Assembly (NCBI GenBank): GCA_913775305.1
Contig: CAJYIY010000114.1
Span: 1 to 35,013, forward strand
DNA: 35,013 nucleotides
Origin: an uncultured Erwinia sp.
GTDB lineage: Bacteria > Pseudomonadota > Gammaproteobacteria > Enterobacterales > Enterobacteriaceae
Direction: 5' to 3'
Part shown: positions 10,588 through 19,089 of the stretch, one piece after another
Layout of the letters: each line of letters opens with the position of its first letter
Position numbering within the stretch: the stretch's first letter is position 1
Made by a program: the position numbers and the translations under genes
Notes under the pieces: model-generated
Databases searched by the model: none
What the model was told of the DNA's origin: nothing
Seen by the model: the letters and a program-made list of their open reading frames with translations, nothing else

Positions 10588-10833
10588 CTACTCGTTGCCC
10601 CACTTATTGAGGAAGTTGGCAATATCGTCAATGCGCTGCGGCCTGATACCCGCTTCAACGGCCATCTCTCCCTGCGCCGCTTCGCTGATCTCTTCGTTGT
10701 TGGTCAGACGGGTGAGCAGCAGCTGGAAGTAATGTGCCAGGGGATCGCGTTCTGCATCATCCACCGGCTGGCCGGTTTCTTCCGCATACTCATCAACGAT
10801 ATCGTAATATTTAAGGGAGATGTCATTGCTCAT
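10588..10833 (-). CDS. ymjA: YmjA family protein (DUF2543)
   Basis: This 81-residue cytoplasmic protein closely resembles E. coli YmjA along its whole length, including [33 protein letters not shown] and the C-terminus FLNKWGNE. It is acidic, mostly helical in appearance, with no cysteine or membrane segment. The function is unknown. The ATG at 10833 has AGGAGC upstream at good spacing; the reading frame is open 14 codons further upstream but lacks homology there. It follows the cold-shock-domain gene on neither transcript clearly; a gap of about 110 bp separates them. Confidence 0.9.
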   Translation of the reverse strand: MSNDISLKYYDIVDEYAEETGQPVDDAERDPLAHYFQLLLTRLTNNEEISEAAQGEMAVEAGIRPQRIDDIANFLNKWGNE

Positions 10834-10946
10834 GGGTCGCTCCTGGTGTGAACACCGATGCCAGTGGCGGTGCACAGCAACTGGCCCGGTGAAGCTGGTT
10901 TTCGTGATGTATTCGGTTATCTGTCTTCAGGGTCGCCTGAACGAAC

Positions 10947-11429
10947 TCAGATTTTCAGCAGTTTCACGGTGGCATCCACGTCTATTTCATCTTCCGAGAA
11001 GATTAACGTGGTGCCGTGAAAGGTGGTGATCGCCAGTTTTTTGACCGTGCGGACTTCATCAGAAGCCACGTTCGCTTTGGGCTTGATGCTGTTCATCAGC
11101 GCACCCACGGAAAGCACCAGATGTTCTTTATCGATGCGGGTATCCACCGGCAGGTCTTCGCTGTAAACCAGGAAGGATTTGATCGAAGTGAGCTTCAGGC
11201 GTTCCCCGGCGATATAAATATATTTGCTGTCCGGTGCGACCTTCACGCTGTAGGCAGACAGCCCCTTACTGTTGGTGGTCGGTTCAAAGGTAACCGCAGC
11301 ATCTTTCTTAATCAGGTCCGGGTTGGCGACCTTGATCACATGAAAATAACGGTTGTCGCCGTTTTCATCTTTGATAAATCCAAAGCCTTTGTCTTTAAAC
11401 CAGGTTGTGATCGTTCCGTTCATCGCCAT
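10947..11429 (-). CDS. Cold-shock-domain protein with C-terminal extension
   Basis: This 160-residue protein begins with a CspA-like cold-shock domain (about residues 1-65). The RNP1-like motif is KGFGFIKDENGDNRYFH, where the second RNP is partly altered, followed by VTFEPTTNSKGLSAYSVKV. An extra domain of about 90 residues of unknown fold follows. The family binds single-stranded nucleic acid. It is longer than classical Csp proteins (about 70 residues), so it is unlikely to be a standard cold-inducible CspA. Starts at 11429 or 11423 are both possible; GGCGAG precedes the first. Confidence 0.8.
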   Translation of the reverse strand: MAMNGTITTWFKDKGFGFIKDENGDNRYFHVIKVANPDLIKKDAAVTFEPTTNSKGLSAYSVKVAPDSKYIYIAGERLKLTSIKSFLVYSEDLPVDTRIDKEHLVLSVGALMNSIKPKANVASDEVRTVKKLAITTFHGTTLIFSEDEIDVDATVKLLKI

Positions 11430-11654
11430 TCTCGCCTACTTAATCGTTAATCTACTCAGTTTTTTGCAGCGCGCAGTGTAAAACACAAAGCGCGTGCAGA
11501 CCACGCCTTTGCTCTCAGTCTGGATGATAAATTTCCGCAGCGCCAGGGCAGGGGAACCGGGGGAGGGCGCTGCGCGCCATCAAACGTGCAGCAGGGTCGT
11601 TACCGGGCTTAAAATGGGGTATCATCCGCAGCCACCTTCCAGCCGGATCGCCCG

Positions 11655-12353
11655 ATGTCTGAGATTATTGACACCTTTATTGCTCCGCCGTGCCACGACC
11701 GGATTGAGACACTGTATCAGGACGATCATCTGCTGCTGATCAACAAACCCGCCGGACTGCTCAGCCTGTCGGGGAAAAATCCGCAAAATCTTGATTCAGT
11801 TCACCACCGGCTGGTGAAAATCTTTCCCGGCTGTACGCTGGTGCACCGGCTCGATTTCGGCACTTCCGGGCTGATGGTGATTGCCCGCAACCGGGCCGTT
11901 AATGCCGCGCTGTGCCACCAGTTCAGCCAGCGTTCGGTGACAAAACGCTATGCCGCGCTGCTCTGCGGTCACGTCAACGCTGACGAAGGGGTCATCGACG
12001 CGGCGATTGCCAGAGATCCGGCACTGTTCCCGCTGATGTCGATCTGCGCGGTCAGCGGTAAGCCTGCCCGTTCCCGCTATCGGGTTGTTGAACGCTTTAT
12101 GCGTCAGCTGGCAGACGGGACGGAGCTGGCACTGACGCGGGTTGAACTGACGCCCGAGACCGGGCGAACGCATCAGCTACGCATCCACTGCCAGCAGCTT
12201 GGCCACCCGATTCTGGGCTGTGACCTGTACGGCGGGCTGTTACTGCCGGGGACCCGGCTGACCGGGCGGCTGATGCTGCACGCCAGCGAACTGCACTTCA
12301 CCCATCCGGTAAGTGGCGAACGCACAGAGGCCCGCAACCCGCCGGCGTTTTGA
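11655..12353 (+). CDS. RluA-family RNA pseudouridine synthase
   Basis: This 232-residue synthase converts specific uridines in rRNA or tRNA to pseudouridine. Catalytic Asp67 lies in the diagnostic motif LVHRLDFGTSGLMV. Also visible are LLINKPAGLLSLSG (about 27-40), the RYAALLCGHV strand and the late motif TGRTHQLRIHCQQLGHPILG. There is no N-terminal S4 domain, so it belongs to the short RluA-like group and not to RluC/RluD. The RNA target cannot be told. The start ATG at 11655 has a weak ribosome site, but the protein aligns from this point. Confidence 0.85.
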   Translation: MSEIIDTFIAPPCHDRIETLYQDDHLLLINKPAGLLSLSGKNPQNLDSVHHRLVKIFPGCTLVHRLDFGTSGLMVIARNRAVNAALCHQFSQRSVTKRYAALLCGHVNADEGVIDAAIARDPALFPLMSICAVSGKPARSRYRVVERFMRQLADGTELALTRVELTPETGRTHQLRIHCQQLGHPILGCDLYGGLLLPGTRLTGRLMLHASELHFTHPVSGERTEARNPPAF

Positions 12354-12454
12354 TGTCCTGGCAAACCAGCGGACCCCGCCGCCGGGTATTCAGCCGCACC
12401 GCGTGAAATGACCCGCCCGACGCTCTGTCATCGTCGAACTGCATCGGCACGCTG

Positions 12455-12994
12455 TTACCACATCAGATCGTCCGGCACTTTGAAATCGGCGTAGGGATCG
12501 TCTTCATCCTGCTCTTCCTGGCTTAGTGCGCTGTTTAACACAATACTGCTGGCATCACGCTGGGCGATTTTATCCGCAACGACGGCCGGGATAATCGCAT
12601 AGGTGCTTTCACCTGCGTCATCCACCGCCAGACGGGCAATGGCCAGTCGGCCGTTAATCAGCTGGGTCTGCGTGGTCTTATCAACATAAATCTTCTTAAT
12701 CAGATTACCGTCGGTGAAGTTAAAGCCAATATCGCCTTTCGCCAGGGTGATGCGGTTCATGTCAATCAGCTGCCTGACCTGCGCTTTATACTCTTTGGAT
12801 AACGCGGCCTGCTTCTGCTGTTCGCTCAGCTGCTTATCGCGCTCAAGCTGGGCTTTTTTATTTTCTTCCACCGCTTGCCGGGCTTCACGGGCCTGTACCC
12901 GCGATTTCTTCGCCGTTCTTTGCACTTTTTCCATTTTTTTGCTGGTCACTAAGCCAGCTTTGAGCATCTGCTCCTGTAAAGTGAGTTTTGTCAT
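12455..12994 (-). CDS. yaiL: YaiL family protein (DUF2058)
   Basis: This 179-residue cytoplasmic protein has the YaiL layout: an N-terminal LTLQEQMLKAGLVTSKK motif, a long Lys/Arg/Gln-rich helical or coiled-coil stretch (about 18-70), a small domain beginning YKAQVRQLIDMNRI, and an acidic C-terminus ending DPYADFKVPDDLMW. The family is often called nucleoprotein or polynucleotide-associated, but its role is unproven. It is a single gene, convergent with the pseudouridine synthase gene about 100 bp away. Confidence 0.9.
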   Translation of the reverse strand: MTKLTLQEQMLKAGLVTSKKMEKVQRTAKKSRVQAREARQAVEENKKAQLERDKQLSEQQKQAALSKEYKAQVRQLIDMNRITLAKGDIGFNFTDGNLIKKIYVDKTTQTQLINGRLAIARLAVDDAGESTYAIIPAVVADKIAQRDASSIVLNSALSQEEQDEDDPYADFKVPDDLMW

Positions 12995-13186
12995 TTTTGC
13001 CCTGAACCCGTGAAATAATAATCGGGATTATACCTGGTTTTTTTGTGGCTGTGCCAGGTTTACCGGACCAGGGGCAAAAGGTCAGGCATAGATGAATTCT
13101 ATATCCCTCGGCAACAAATCAATTTCACTTCGTTCGATGCCGGAACTATGCTGCAGCGAAAACTTAAAAGGCGATCGGGAGGGAAT

Positions 13187-13456
13187 ATGGAAAAGCGACA
13201 GCTGGCGGCGGACGTACTGAAAGCATTAGGGGGGGCGGGTAATCTCATTGAGACGCGCTACTGCGCCAGCCGAATCAGGGTGACAGTGCGTGACTCCGCG
13301 AGCCTGGACAGGGCCGCACTGGAGGCGCTGGCAGCAGTGAAAGCCGTGCTGGAGCTTGGCAGGGCGCAGCACGGCACCGAGTATCACCTGGTGGTAGGGC
13401 CGGGCAACTCCCGCTCTTTATATCAGGCGCTGACGGAGTTGATCGGCCAACAGTAG
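13187..13456 (+). CDS. Stand-alone PTS EIIB-like domain (glucose family)
   Basis: An 89-residue protein has the shape of a PTS EIIB domain of the glucose superfamily: ADVLKALGGAGNLIETRYCASRIRVTV, where Cys26 sits where the phosphocysteine lies in CITRLRV-type motifs, then a beta-strand/helix pattern ending VVGPGNSRSLYQAL. In a working transporter this domain passes phosphate from EIIA to the sugar, but here no EIIC or EIIA is attached or adjacent. A strong ribosome site (GGGAGGG) precedes the ATG. Its TAG ends one base before the palR stop on the other strand. It might be a regulator or a remnant. Function is inferred from fold resemblance only. Confidence 0.7.
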   Translation: MEKRQLAADVLKALGGAGNLIETRYCASRIRVTVRDSASLDRAALEALAAVKAVLELGRAQHGTEYHLVVGPGNSRSLYQALTELIGQQ

Positions 13457-14392
13457 TTAAACCAGCAGGTGACGGATCGGCTCCAGATGCTGCTGCATCA
13501 GTTCCTGCATCTGCACCACGTGAGCCGTGTCCCTCTTCTCGCGCATCAAATAAAAGCCCACGTTGTAGCGCACGCTGGGCTGCGTGGTTTGCAGCGGCAC
13601 GATATTGTAGCGAGAGAAATAGTCAGCCATGCACAACGGATAACTTAACATGACCGCGTCCGAGTCGTTGATCATATCCAGCGCCGCCATCATCGAGTTA
13701 GTGGACCAGATAACCCGCTCTTCCAGATGCATGCGGTTTCTGGCCAGCCGTTTCGGCTGCAAATCTTCCATCATATGCTGAAAGCGTCCCTCATCCGGTG
13801 TCAGCTCGACGCAGGGATAGGGCTGCAGCTCAACTGGTTCAATGACCCGGCCGCTCAGTGGATGACCCTGTCGGGCAAACAGGCTGTCCGAGACGCTAAA
13901 CAGCGGTACAAAGCTGATCCCCGCCTTTGAATTCAGCCCCTGAATTTCATGGCCGACAAACAGATCGATATCCCCTCCAAGCAGCAGGTCCATTAACCGA
14001 AGGTGGTTTCCCTGGTCGATGTGAATATTGACGGTGGGGTGCAGCGTGCGGTAAGCGGTAAAGCTGTCGCGGATAAACAGGTGCCACCAGGCATGCCCGG
14101 TACCCATGCGCAGGCTTTGCATCTGACGCGCCTTAATAAATGCCAGCTTGGTCAGCGTATTGTCATAAATACGCTGCATCATTTGCGCCTGCTCCAGCAA
14201 AAGATCGCCAAATTCCGTGGTTTTAACCCCGGTTGAGGTGCGTTCCAGCAGCTGTACCCCCAGACTCTCTTCTAACTTCTTCATGTTGTGCGTCACGGTA
14301 GGCTGGCTGAGACAAAGTTTGTTTGCGGCCTGACTCACATTTTTAAACATTGCGACTTCAATAAATTGACGAAGAATTTTATCCACGATCAC
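13457..14392 (-). CDS. palR: LysR-type regulator of palatinose genes, PalR
   Basis: This 311-residue LysR-family regulator has an N-terminal winged helix-turn-helix (about residues 5-65, with NVSQAANKLCLSQPTVTHNMKKLEESLG) and a periplasmic-binding-like effector domain after it. It is divergent from palE, the same arrangement as palR in the E. rhapontici pal cluster, where palatinose activates and sucrose represses the structural genes. The start is GTG at 14392 with AAGGGA about 5 bases upstream. It probably binds the inverted repeat at 14408-14424 in the shared promoter. Unlike in E. rhapontici, no palI neighbours it. Confidence 0.85.
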   Translation of the reverse strand: MIVDKILRQFIEVAMFKNVSQAANKLCLSQPTVTHNMKKLEESLGVQLLERTSTGVKTTEFGDLLLEQAQMMQRIYDNTLTKLAFIKARQMQSLRMGTGHAWWHLFIRDSFTAYRTLHPTVNIHIDQGNHLRLMDLLLGGDIDLFVGHEIQGLNSKAGISFVPLFSVSDSLFARQGHPLSGRVIEPVELQPYPCVELTPDEGRFQHMMEDLQPKRLARNRMHLEERVIWSTNSMMAALDMINDSDAVMLSYPLCMADYFSRYNIVPLQTTQPSVRYNVGFYLMREKRDTAHVVQMQELMQQHLEPIRHLLV

Positions 14393-14407
14393 ACATTCCC
14401 TTCACGA

Positions 14408-14424
14408 TATAGATTTTTTCTATA
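14408..14424. promoter_or_regulatory. Inverted repeat in the palR-palE promoter, likely PalR operator
   Basis: TATAGA-TTTTT-TCTATA is a perfect 6-bp inverted repeat with a 5-base centre. It contains the T-n11-A arrangement used by LysR regulators and lies 16 bases upstream of the palR start in a divergent promoter of 122 bp. PalR binding is inferred from position and symmetry. Confidence 0.55.
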
Positions 14425-14514
14425 GCTTAACGGTGATAATCAATTTCCGCCAAGGTTATGGTTTCGTTATTTTTTTCTCATGACGATATTCTCGCCCCTA
14501 CCTGAGAACCCACG

Positions 14515-15780
14515 ATGAGAAGAGCGATACCAGCACTGCTTGTTACCGCCCTGGCCCTGACCCCGGGGCTGGCAGCTGCCGATACCCTGCGCATGGAGTG
14601 TGCGCCAAGCAAGCAGGGCCGTCAGTTTTGTGAATACATTAAACAGAAGTTTGAGGCTCAAACGGGTCACACGCTGAAGTTTATCGATCTGCCTTCCGCC
14701 TCTAATGAAAAACTGTCGTTGTTTCAGCAGTTGTTTGCCGCGAAAGATTCGGATGCCATTGATCTGTTTCAGGCCGATACCGTGTGGATCGGCGTGCTGA
14801 ATAAACATCTTCTGGATTTAACGGACAGCGTTAGTGATATCCGCAATGACTTCTTCCCCGCCGCAATGCAAAACGATGTGGTCAATGGACGCGTCAAAGC
14901 GATCCCCGCTTACATGGATGCGGGAGCGATGTTCTATCGCAAAGACCTGCTGGCGAAATACGGTGAAAAGCCGCCGGTGACCTGGACAGAACTGACCCGC
15001 ATTGCCACGCATATTCAGCAGAATGAACGCGAATCGGGCCATAAAAATTTCTGGGGACTGGTGTTTCAGGGCAAGGCTTACGAAGGCCTGACCTGTAATG
15101 CACTGGAGTGGATAGCGTCACAGCAGGGCGGCAGCATTATTGATTCCGCGGGCAATATCACCGTCAACAACCCCCGTGCTGCACAGGCGCTGGATATGGC
15201 CGCCGGCTGGATGGGTAAAATCGTTCCTCCCGGTGCGCTCGGCTATATGGAAGAGGAATCGCGTTCGCTGTTCCAGAACGGTGATGCGCTGTTTATGCGC
15301 AACTGGCCCTATGCCTACACGCTGGCAGAGGACCGCAGCAGCGCCATTCGTGGCAAGATCGGCGTGATGCCGCTACCGGCCAGCGAGGAGGGCACATCCG
15401 TCAGTGCGATGGGCGGCTGGCACTGGGCTGTCAGTGCGTATACCAAAAATCCCCAGGCCGCCATTGCTCTGCTCAAACTGGTCAGCAGCGCTGAATCACA
15501 AAAGAAAACGCTGGCGCTGCTGGGATGGACGCCGTCACGTACCGCGCTGTATGACGATCCTGCTGTGCTGGAGCAGGCACCGTATCTGTCTGATTTCAAG
15601 AGCATCTTCCTGCTGGCCCAACCGCGTCCCGCCACCCAAACCCGACGTCAGTACGCCCAGGTCTCTAAGGCGATTTATAACGCGACTTACAACGTGCTGC
15701 GGGGCGACACCGACGGGGCAACGGCGGTGGCTGGCTTACAGCAGCGGCTGGAGAGAATTAAAGCCAGAGGATGGCGTTAA
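14515..15780 (+). CDS. palE: Palatinose ABC transporter, sugar-binding protein PalE
   Basis: This 421-residue family-1 extracellular solute-binding protein (MalE-like) carries a signal peptide (MRRAIPALLV through about PGLAAA). The mature protein starts with a Cys pair in MECAPSKQGRQFC that may form a disulfide. Family features include DAIDLFQADTVWIG near residue 80 and GKIGVMPLPASEEG followed by GGWHWAV. It should capture palatinose, trehalulose or a related alpha-glucoside in the periplasm for PalFGK. It is the first gene of the operon and lies 35 bp ahead of palF. The ribosome site is weak (TGAGAA). Confidence 0.88.
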   Translation: MRRAIPALLVTALALTPGLAAADTLRMECAPSKQGRQFCEYIKQKFEAQTGHTLKFIDLPSASNEKLSLFQQLFAAKDSDAIDLFQADTVWIGVLNKHLLDLTDSVSDIRNDFFPAAMQNDVVNGRVKAIPAYMDAGAMFYRKDLLAKYGEKPPVTWTELTRIATHIQQNERESGHKNFWGLVFQGKAYEGLTCNALEWIASQQGGSIIDSAGNITVNNPRAAQALDMAAGWMGKIVPPGALGYMEEESRSLFQNGDALFMRNWPYAYTLAEDRSSAIRGKIGVMPLPASEEGTSVSAMGGWHWAVSAYTKNPQAAIALLKLVSSAESQKKTLALLGWTPSRTALYDDPAVLEQAPYLSDFKSIFLLAQPRPATQTRRQYAQVSKAIYNATYNVLRGDTDGATAVAGLQQRLERIKARGWR

Positions 15781-15815
15781 CCCGCATGCCCCATTCACGG
15801 TACGGAGTCCGAAAT

Positions 15816-16793
15816 ATGAAGCAAGAAACGCCCTCTCTAACGCTGCCTGACGGCAGCGCCCGCACGCCGGTGGCGAAGCGCAGCTACCAACTGCGGCGTA
15901 GCCGTATTGCCTGGCTGCTGGTGGCACCGTCGCTCCTTCTTCTGGCCGTCGTTGCCGGCTGGCCGCTGTTTCGCACGCTGTTTTACAGCTTCACCGACGC
16001 GATGCTGGATTCGCCCGAGGATTACCGTTTTGTTGGTCTGGCCAATTACTTTGATTTTGCAGAGGGGGGCCATCATTACGGTGTGCTGGCCGATCCGCTC
16101 TGGTGGATGGCCGTCGGCAACACGCTGCGTTTCAGCCTGATGTCGGTCTCGCTTGAGCTGGTCTTTGGCATGCTGTTAGCCCTGCTGATGAACGAGAAGT
16201 TTCGCGGTCAGGGACTGGTTCGCACCGCTATCCTGGTCCCGTGGGCCATTCCAACGATTGTCTCTGCCAGGATGTGGAGCTGGATGTTTCACGATCAGTA
16301 CGGCGTGGTGAACGCGCTGCTGCTTAAAATGGGCGTGATCGGCACGCCGCTGGCGTGGGTGGCGGACCCGGTGCTCTCCATGTGGGCCGTCGTAATCGTT
16401 GACGTGTGGAAAACTACACCGTTTATGGCGCTGATGCTGCTGGCTGCGCTACAGCTGATCCCCCGCGACCTGTACGAAGCGGCCCGTATTGATGGGGCCA
16501 GTGCGTGGCAGCGTTTTCGTCGCATCACGCTGCCCTTGATTATGCCCGCAATGATCGTGGCGCTGATTTTCCGCGTCATGGATGCGCTGCGCGTCTTCGA
16601 TCTGATTTATATCCTGACCTCCAACAGCGAAGCGACGGTTTCGGTATCCGGTTACGCACGCGACCAGTTAGTGAGTTATCAGGAAATGGGTTCCGGTTCC
16701 GCCGCGTCGGTGCTGGTCTTCATGATGGTGGCAGGGATTGCAGCCTGCTTTTTAATGCTGGGACGCCGCAGTAACGGAGAGGGAAAATCATGA
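15816..16793 (+). CDS. palF: Palatinose ABC transporter permease PalF
   Basis: This 325-residue MalF-type inner membrane permease has about six membrane helices and the EAA loop that contacts the ATPase (YEAARIDGASAWQRFRRITLPLI, near residues 223-245). I chose the ATG at 15816 (MKQETPSL), with GGAG about 8 bases upstream. The frame is open to 15771 inside palE, but that start has no spaced ribosome site. Its stop overlaps the palG start by 4 bp (ATGA). Confidence 0.9.
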   Translation: MKQETPSLTLPDGSARTPVAKRSYQLRRSRIAWLLVAPSLLLLAVVAGWPLFRTLFYSFTDAMLDSPEDYRFVGLANYFDFAEGGHHYGVLADPLWWMAVGNTLRFSLMSVSLELVFGMLLALLMNEKFRGQGLVRTAILVPWAIPTIVSARMWSWMFHDQYGVVNALLLKMGVIGTPLAWVADPVLSMWAVVIVDVWKTTPFMALMLLAALQLIPRDLYEAARIDGASAWQRFRRITLPLIMPAMIVALIFRVMDALRVFDLIYILTSNSEATVSVSGYARDQLVSYQEMGSGSAASVLVFMMVAGIAACFLMLGRRSNGEGKS

Positions 16794-17635
16794 AGCTGAC
16801 TCGACAACAACAACAGCTTGCCCGGCGTTTACTGATTCTGTCAGCCGCCACCTTTGCCTGTCTGATCTGCCTGTTCCCGTTCTATTACGCCATTATCACT
16901 TCGCTGCGTTCCGGGCAGAATCTGTTCAGGGTGGAGTGGTTACCCAATGAGATGAACTGGGCGAACTATGTCACAGCGCTGATGGATAACGGCATTGCCC
17001 GCAGCCTGTTTAACTCGGCAGTGGTGGCAACCCTGACCGTGGGACTGTGTCTGCTGGTGTCGATCACCGCCGCGTTTGCCCTGTCCCGCATTGCGTTTAA
17101 AGGGCGCAAATATTTGCTGTTCACCATTCTCTGCGTATCGATGTTCCCGCAGGTGGCGGTGTTATCCGGGATGTTTGAGCTGGTGCGGTTTATGGGTTTG
17201 TATGACTCGCTCGGCGCGCTGGTGCTCTCTTACACCACCTTCTCCCTGCCGTTCACCATCTGGGTGCTGACCACCTTTATGAAAGCGATTCCAACGGAGC
17301 TGGAAGAGGCCGCCATCGTCGATGGCGCCAGCACCTGGACCATTATCCGGCGCATTTTTGTGCCGATTATGGGGCCATCACTGGTGACCACGGGATTGCT
17401 GGCGTTTATCGGCGCCTGGAATGAATTTATGTTCGCCCTGACGTTTGTCATCTCCGGCGATAAACGCACCGTACCGGTGGCGATCGGCATGATGCAGGGA
17501 TCGTCTCAATTTGAGCTCCCGTGGGGGGCCATCATGGCGTCATCGGTGATCGTCACGCTTCCCATTGTAGGACTGGTGCTGGTTTTTCAGCGACGCATTG
17601 TTAGTGGATTGACCAACGGTGCGGTCAAGGGCTGA
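16790..17635 (+). CDS. palG: Palatinose ABC transporter permease PalG
   Basis: This 281-residue MalG-type permease has about six membrane helices. Its EAA loop reads ELEEAAIVDGASTWTIIRRI around residues 172-191, and it has the usual C-terminal QRRIVSGLTNGAVKG. It pairs with PalF to form the channel. Coupled translation is shown by the 4-bp overlap with palF. The next gene, palH, starts 32 bp later. Confidence 0.92.
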   Translation: MKLTRQQQQLARRLLILSAATFACLICLFPFYYAIITSLRSGQNLFRVEWLPNEMNWANYVTALMDNGIARSLFNSAVVATLTVGLCLLVSITAAFALSRIAFKGRKYLLFTILCVSMFPQVAVLSGMFELVRFMGLYDSLGALVLSYTTFSLPFTIWVLTTFMKAIPTELEEAAIVDGASTWTIIRRIFVPIMGPSLVTTGLLAFIGAWNEFMFALTFVISGDKRTVPVAIGMMQGSSQFELPWGAIMASSVIVTLPIVGLVLVFQRRIVSGLTNGAVKG

Positions 17636-17667
17636 AGTTTCAATAATCTTTGTCAGGAGACATCAAC

Positions 17668-19029
17668 ATGGCAACAAAAATCGTTTTAGTGGGTGCAGGC
17701 AGTGCGCAGTTTGGCTATGGCACGCTGGGTGACATTTTTCAGAGCCGCGCGCTGTACGGCAGTGAAATCATCCTGCATGACATCAACGCTGCTGCGCTGG
17801 CAGTGACCGAAAAGACGGCGAAGGACTTTCTGGCCAGGGAAGATTTGCCGTTTATCATCCGCGCGACCACCGACCGACGTACGGCCCTGCGCGGGGCAGA
17901 ATTTGTCATCATTTCAATTGAGGTGGGCGACCGTTTCGCCCTGTGGGATCTTGACTGGCAGGTTCCGCAGCAGTTCGGTATTCAGCAGGTTTACGGCGAA
18001 AACGGCGGACCCGGCGGGTTATTCCATTCGCTGCGCATTATTCCGCCGATCCTGGATATTTGTGCCGATGTGGCTGAAATCTGCCCTGATGCCTGGATTT
18101 TTAACTATTCGAATCCGATGAGCCGCATCTGCACCACCGTCCATCGTCGCTTCCCGGAACTTAATTTTGTGGGCATGTGCCATGAAATTGCCTCACTGGA
18201 GCGCTATCTGCCGGAAATGCTGGATACCTCATTCGAGAACCTCAGCCTGCGTGCGGGCGGGCTTAACCATTTCAGCGTGCTGCTGGAAGCGCGTTACAAG
18301 GACAGTGGCAAAGATGCCTATGCCGACATACGCGCCAGAGCACCTGACTACTTCGCCAGCCTGCCGGGTTACAGCGACATCCTGGCGTATACCCGTCAAC
18401 ACGGCAAGCTGGTGGACACCGAGGGCAGCACCGAGCGCCATGCGCTCGGCGGCAGAGACAGTTCGTATCCGTGGGCAGATCGCACCCTGTTTAAAGAGAT
18501 TCTGGAGAAGTTCCACCACATGCCCATCACCGTTGACAGCCACTTTGGCGAATATATCAGCTGGGCGGGTGAGGTGAGTGACCATCGCGGCATTCTTGAT
18601 TTTTACACTTTCTACCGTAACTACCTGGGTGAGATACAGCCGAAGATTGAGCTTAAGTTAAAGGAACGGGTGGTGTCGATTATCGAGGGGATCCTGACGG
18701 ACTCCGGCTATGAGGAGTCCGCGGTCAATATTCCAAATCGTGGGTTTATCAAACAGCTGCCAGAGTTTATGGCGGTGGAGGTGCCAGCAACCATCGATCG
18801 CAACGGCGTGCACGGTATTCAGGTTGATATCCCACCGGGTATTGCCGGGCTGCTGTGCAATCAGATTGCCGTTCACGACCTCACTGCCGAAGCCATTCTT
18901 GAAGGCTCGCGCGATCTGGTGATCCAGGCACTGCTGGTTGACTCGGTGAACAACCAATGCCGTGCCATCCCCACGCTGGTCGATGTGATGATCTCGCGTC
19001 AGCAACCGTGGCTTAACTATCTGAAATAA
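17668..19029 (+). CDS. palH: GH4 NAD-dependent glycosidase PalH
   Basis: This 453-residue family 4 glycoside hydrolase uses NAD+ and a divalent metal for a redox-assisted cleavage. The NAD-binding loop is VGAGSAQFGYG (8-18). FNYSNPM (145-151) and the metal ligands Cys171 (GMCHEI) and His201 (GGLNHFSV) are present. Because the operon imports sugar by ABC transport, its substrate is probably an unphosphorylated alpha-glucoside, unlike the phospho-alpha-glucosidases of PTS-linked GH4 systems. The start is ATG at 17668 with AGGAGA upstream; a TTG six codons earlier lacks a ribosome site. It holds the position of palH in E. rhapontici. Confidence 0.88.
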   Translation: MATKIVLVGAGSAQFGYGTLGDIFQSRALYGSEIILHDINAAALAVTEKTAKDFLAREDLPFIIRATTDRRTALRGAEFVIISIEVGDRFALWDLDWQVPQQFGIQQVYGENGGPGGLFHSLRIIPPILDICADVAEICPDAWIFNYSNPMSRICTTVHRRFPELNFVGMCHEIASLERYLPEMLDTSFENLSLRAGGLNHFSVLLEARYKDSGKDAYADIRARAPDYFASLPGYSDILAYTRQHGKLVDTEGSTERHALGGRDSSYPWADRTLFKEILEKFHHMPITVDSHFGEYISWAGEVSDHRGILDFYTFYRNYLGEIQPKIELKLKERVVSIIEGILTDSGYEESAVNIPNRGFIKQLPEFMAVEVPATIDRNGVHGIQVDIPPGIAGLLCNQIAVHDLTAEAILEGSRDLVIQALLVDSVNNQCRAIPTLVDVMISRQQPWLNYLK

Positions 19030-19041
19030 AACATTTCAATC

Positions 19042-19062
19042 GTGCCGGTGGCTAACCGGCAC
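19042..19062 (+). other. Hairpin between palH and palK
   Basis: GTGCCGGT (19042-19049) pairs perfectly with ACCGGCAC (19055-19062) around a 5-base loop. It lies 12 bases after the palH stop and 27 bases before the palK start. It lacks a U-tract, so it is more likely an mRNA-stabilising or processing element than a terminator. Confidence 0.55.
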
Positions 19063-19089
19063 ACGAATATCCGGGATTTGGAGGGGTAT

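Noticed and set aside
15771..15815. Upstream extension of palF inside palE
   Set aside because: The earlier ATG has no properly spaced ribosome site, and the sequence before 15816 does not resemble a permease N-terminus.
19042..19089. Upstream GTG extension of palK
   Set aside because: It runs through a hairpin, has no ribosome site, and the ABC domain starts at 19090.
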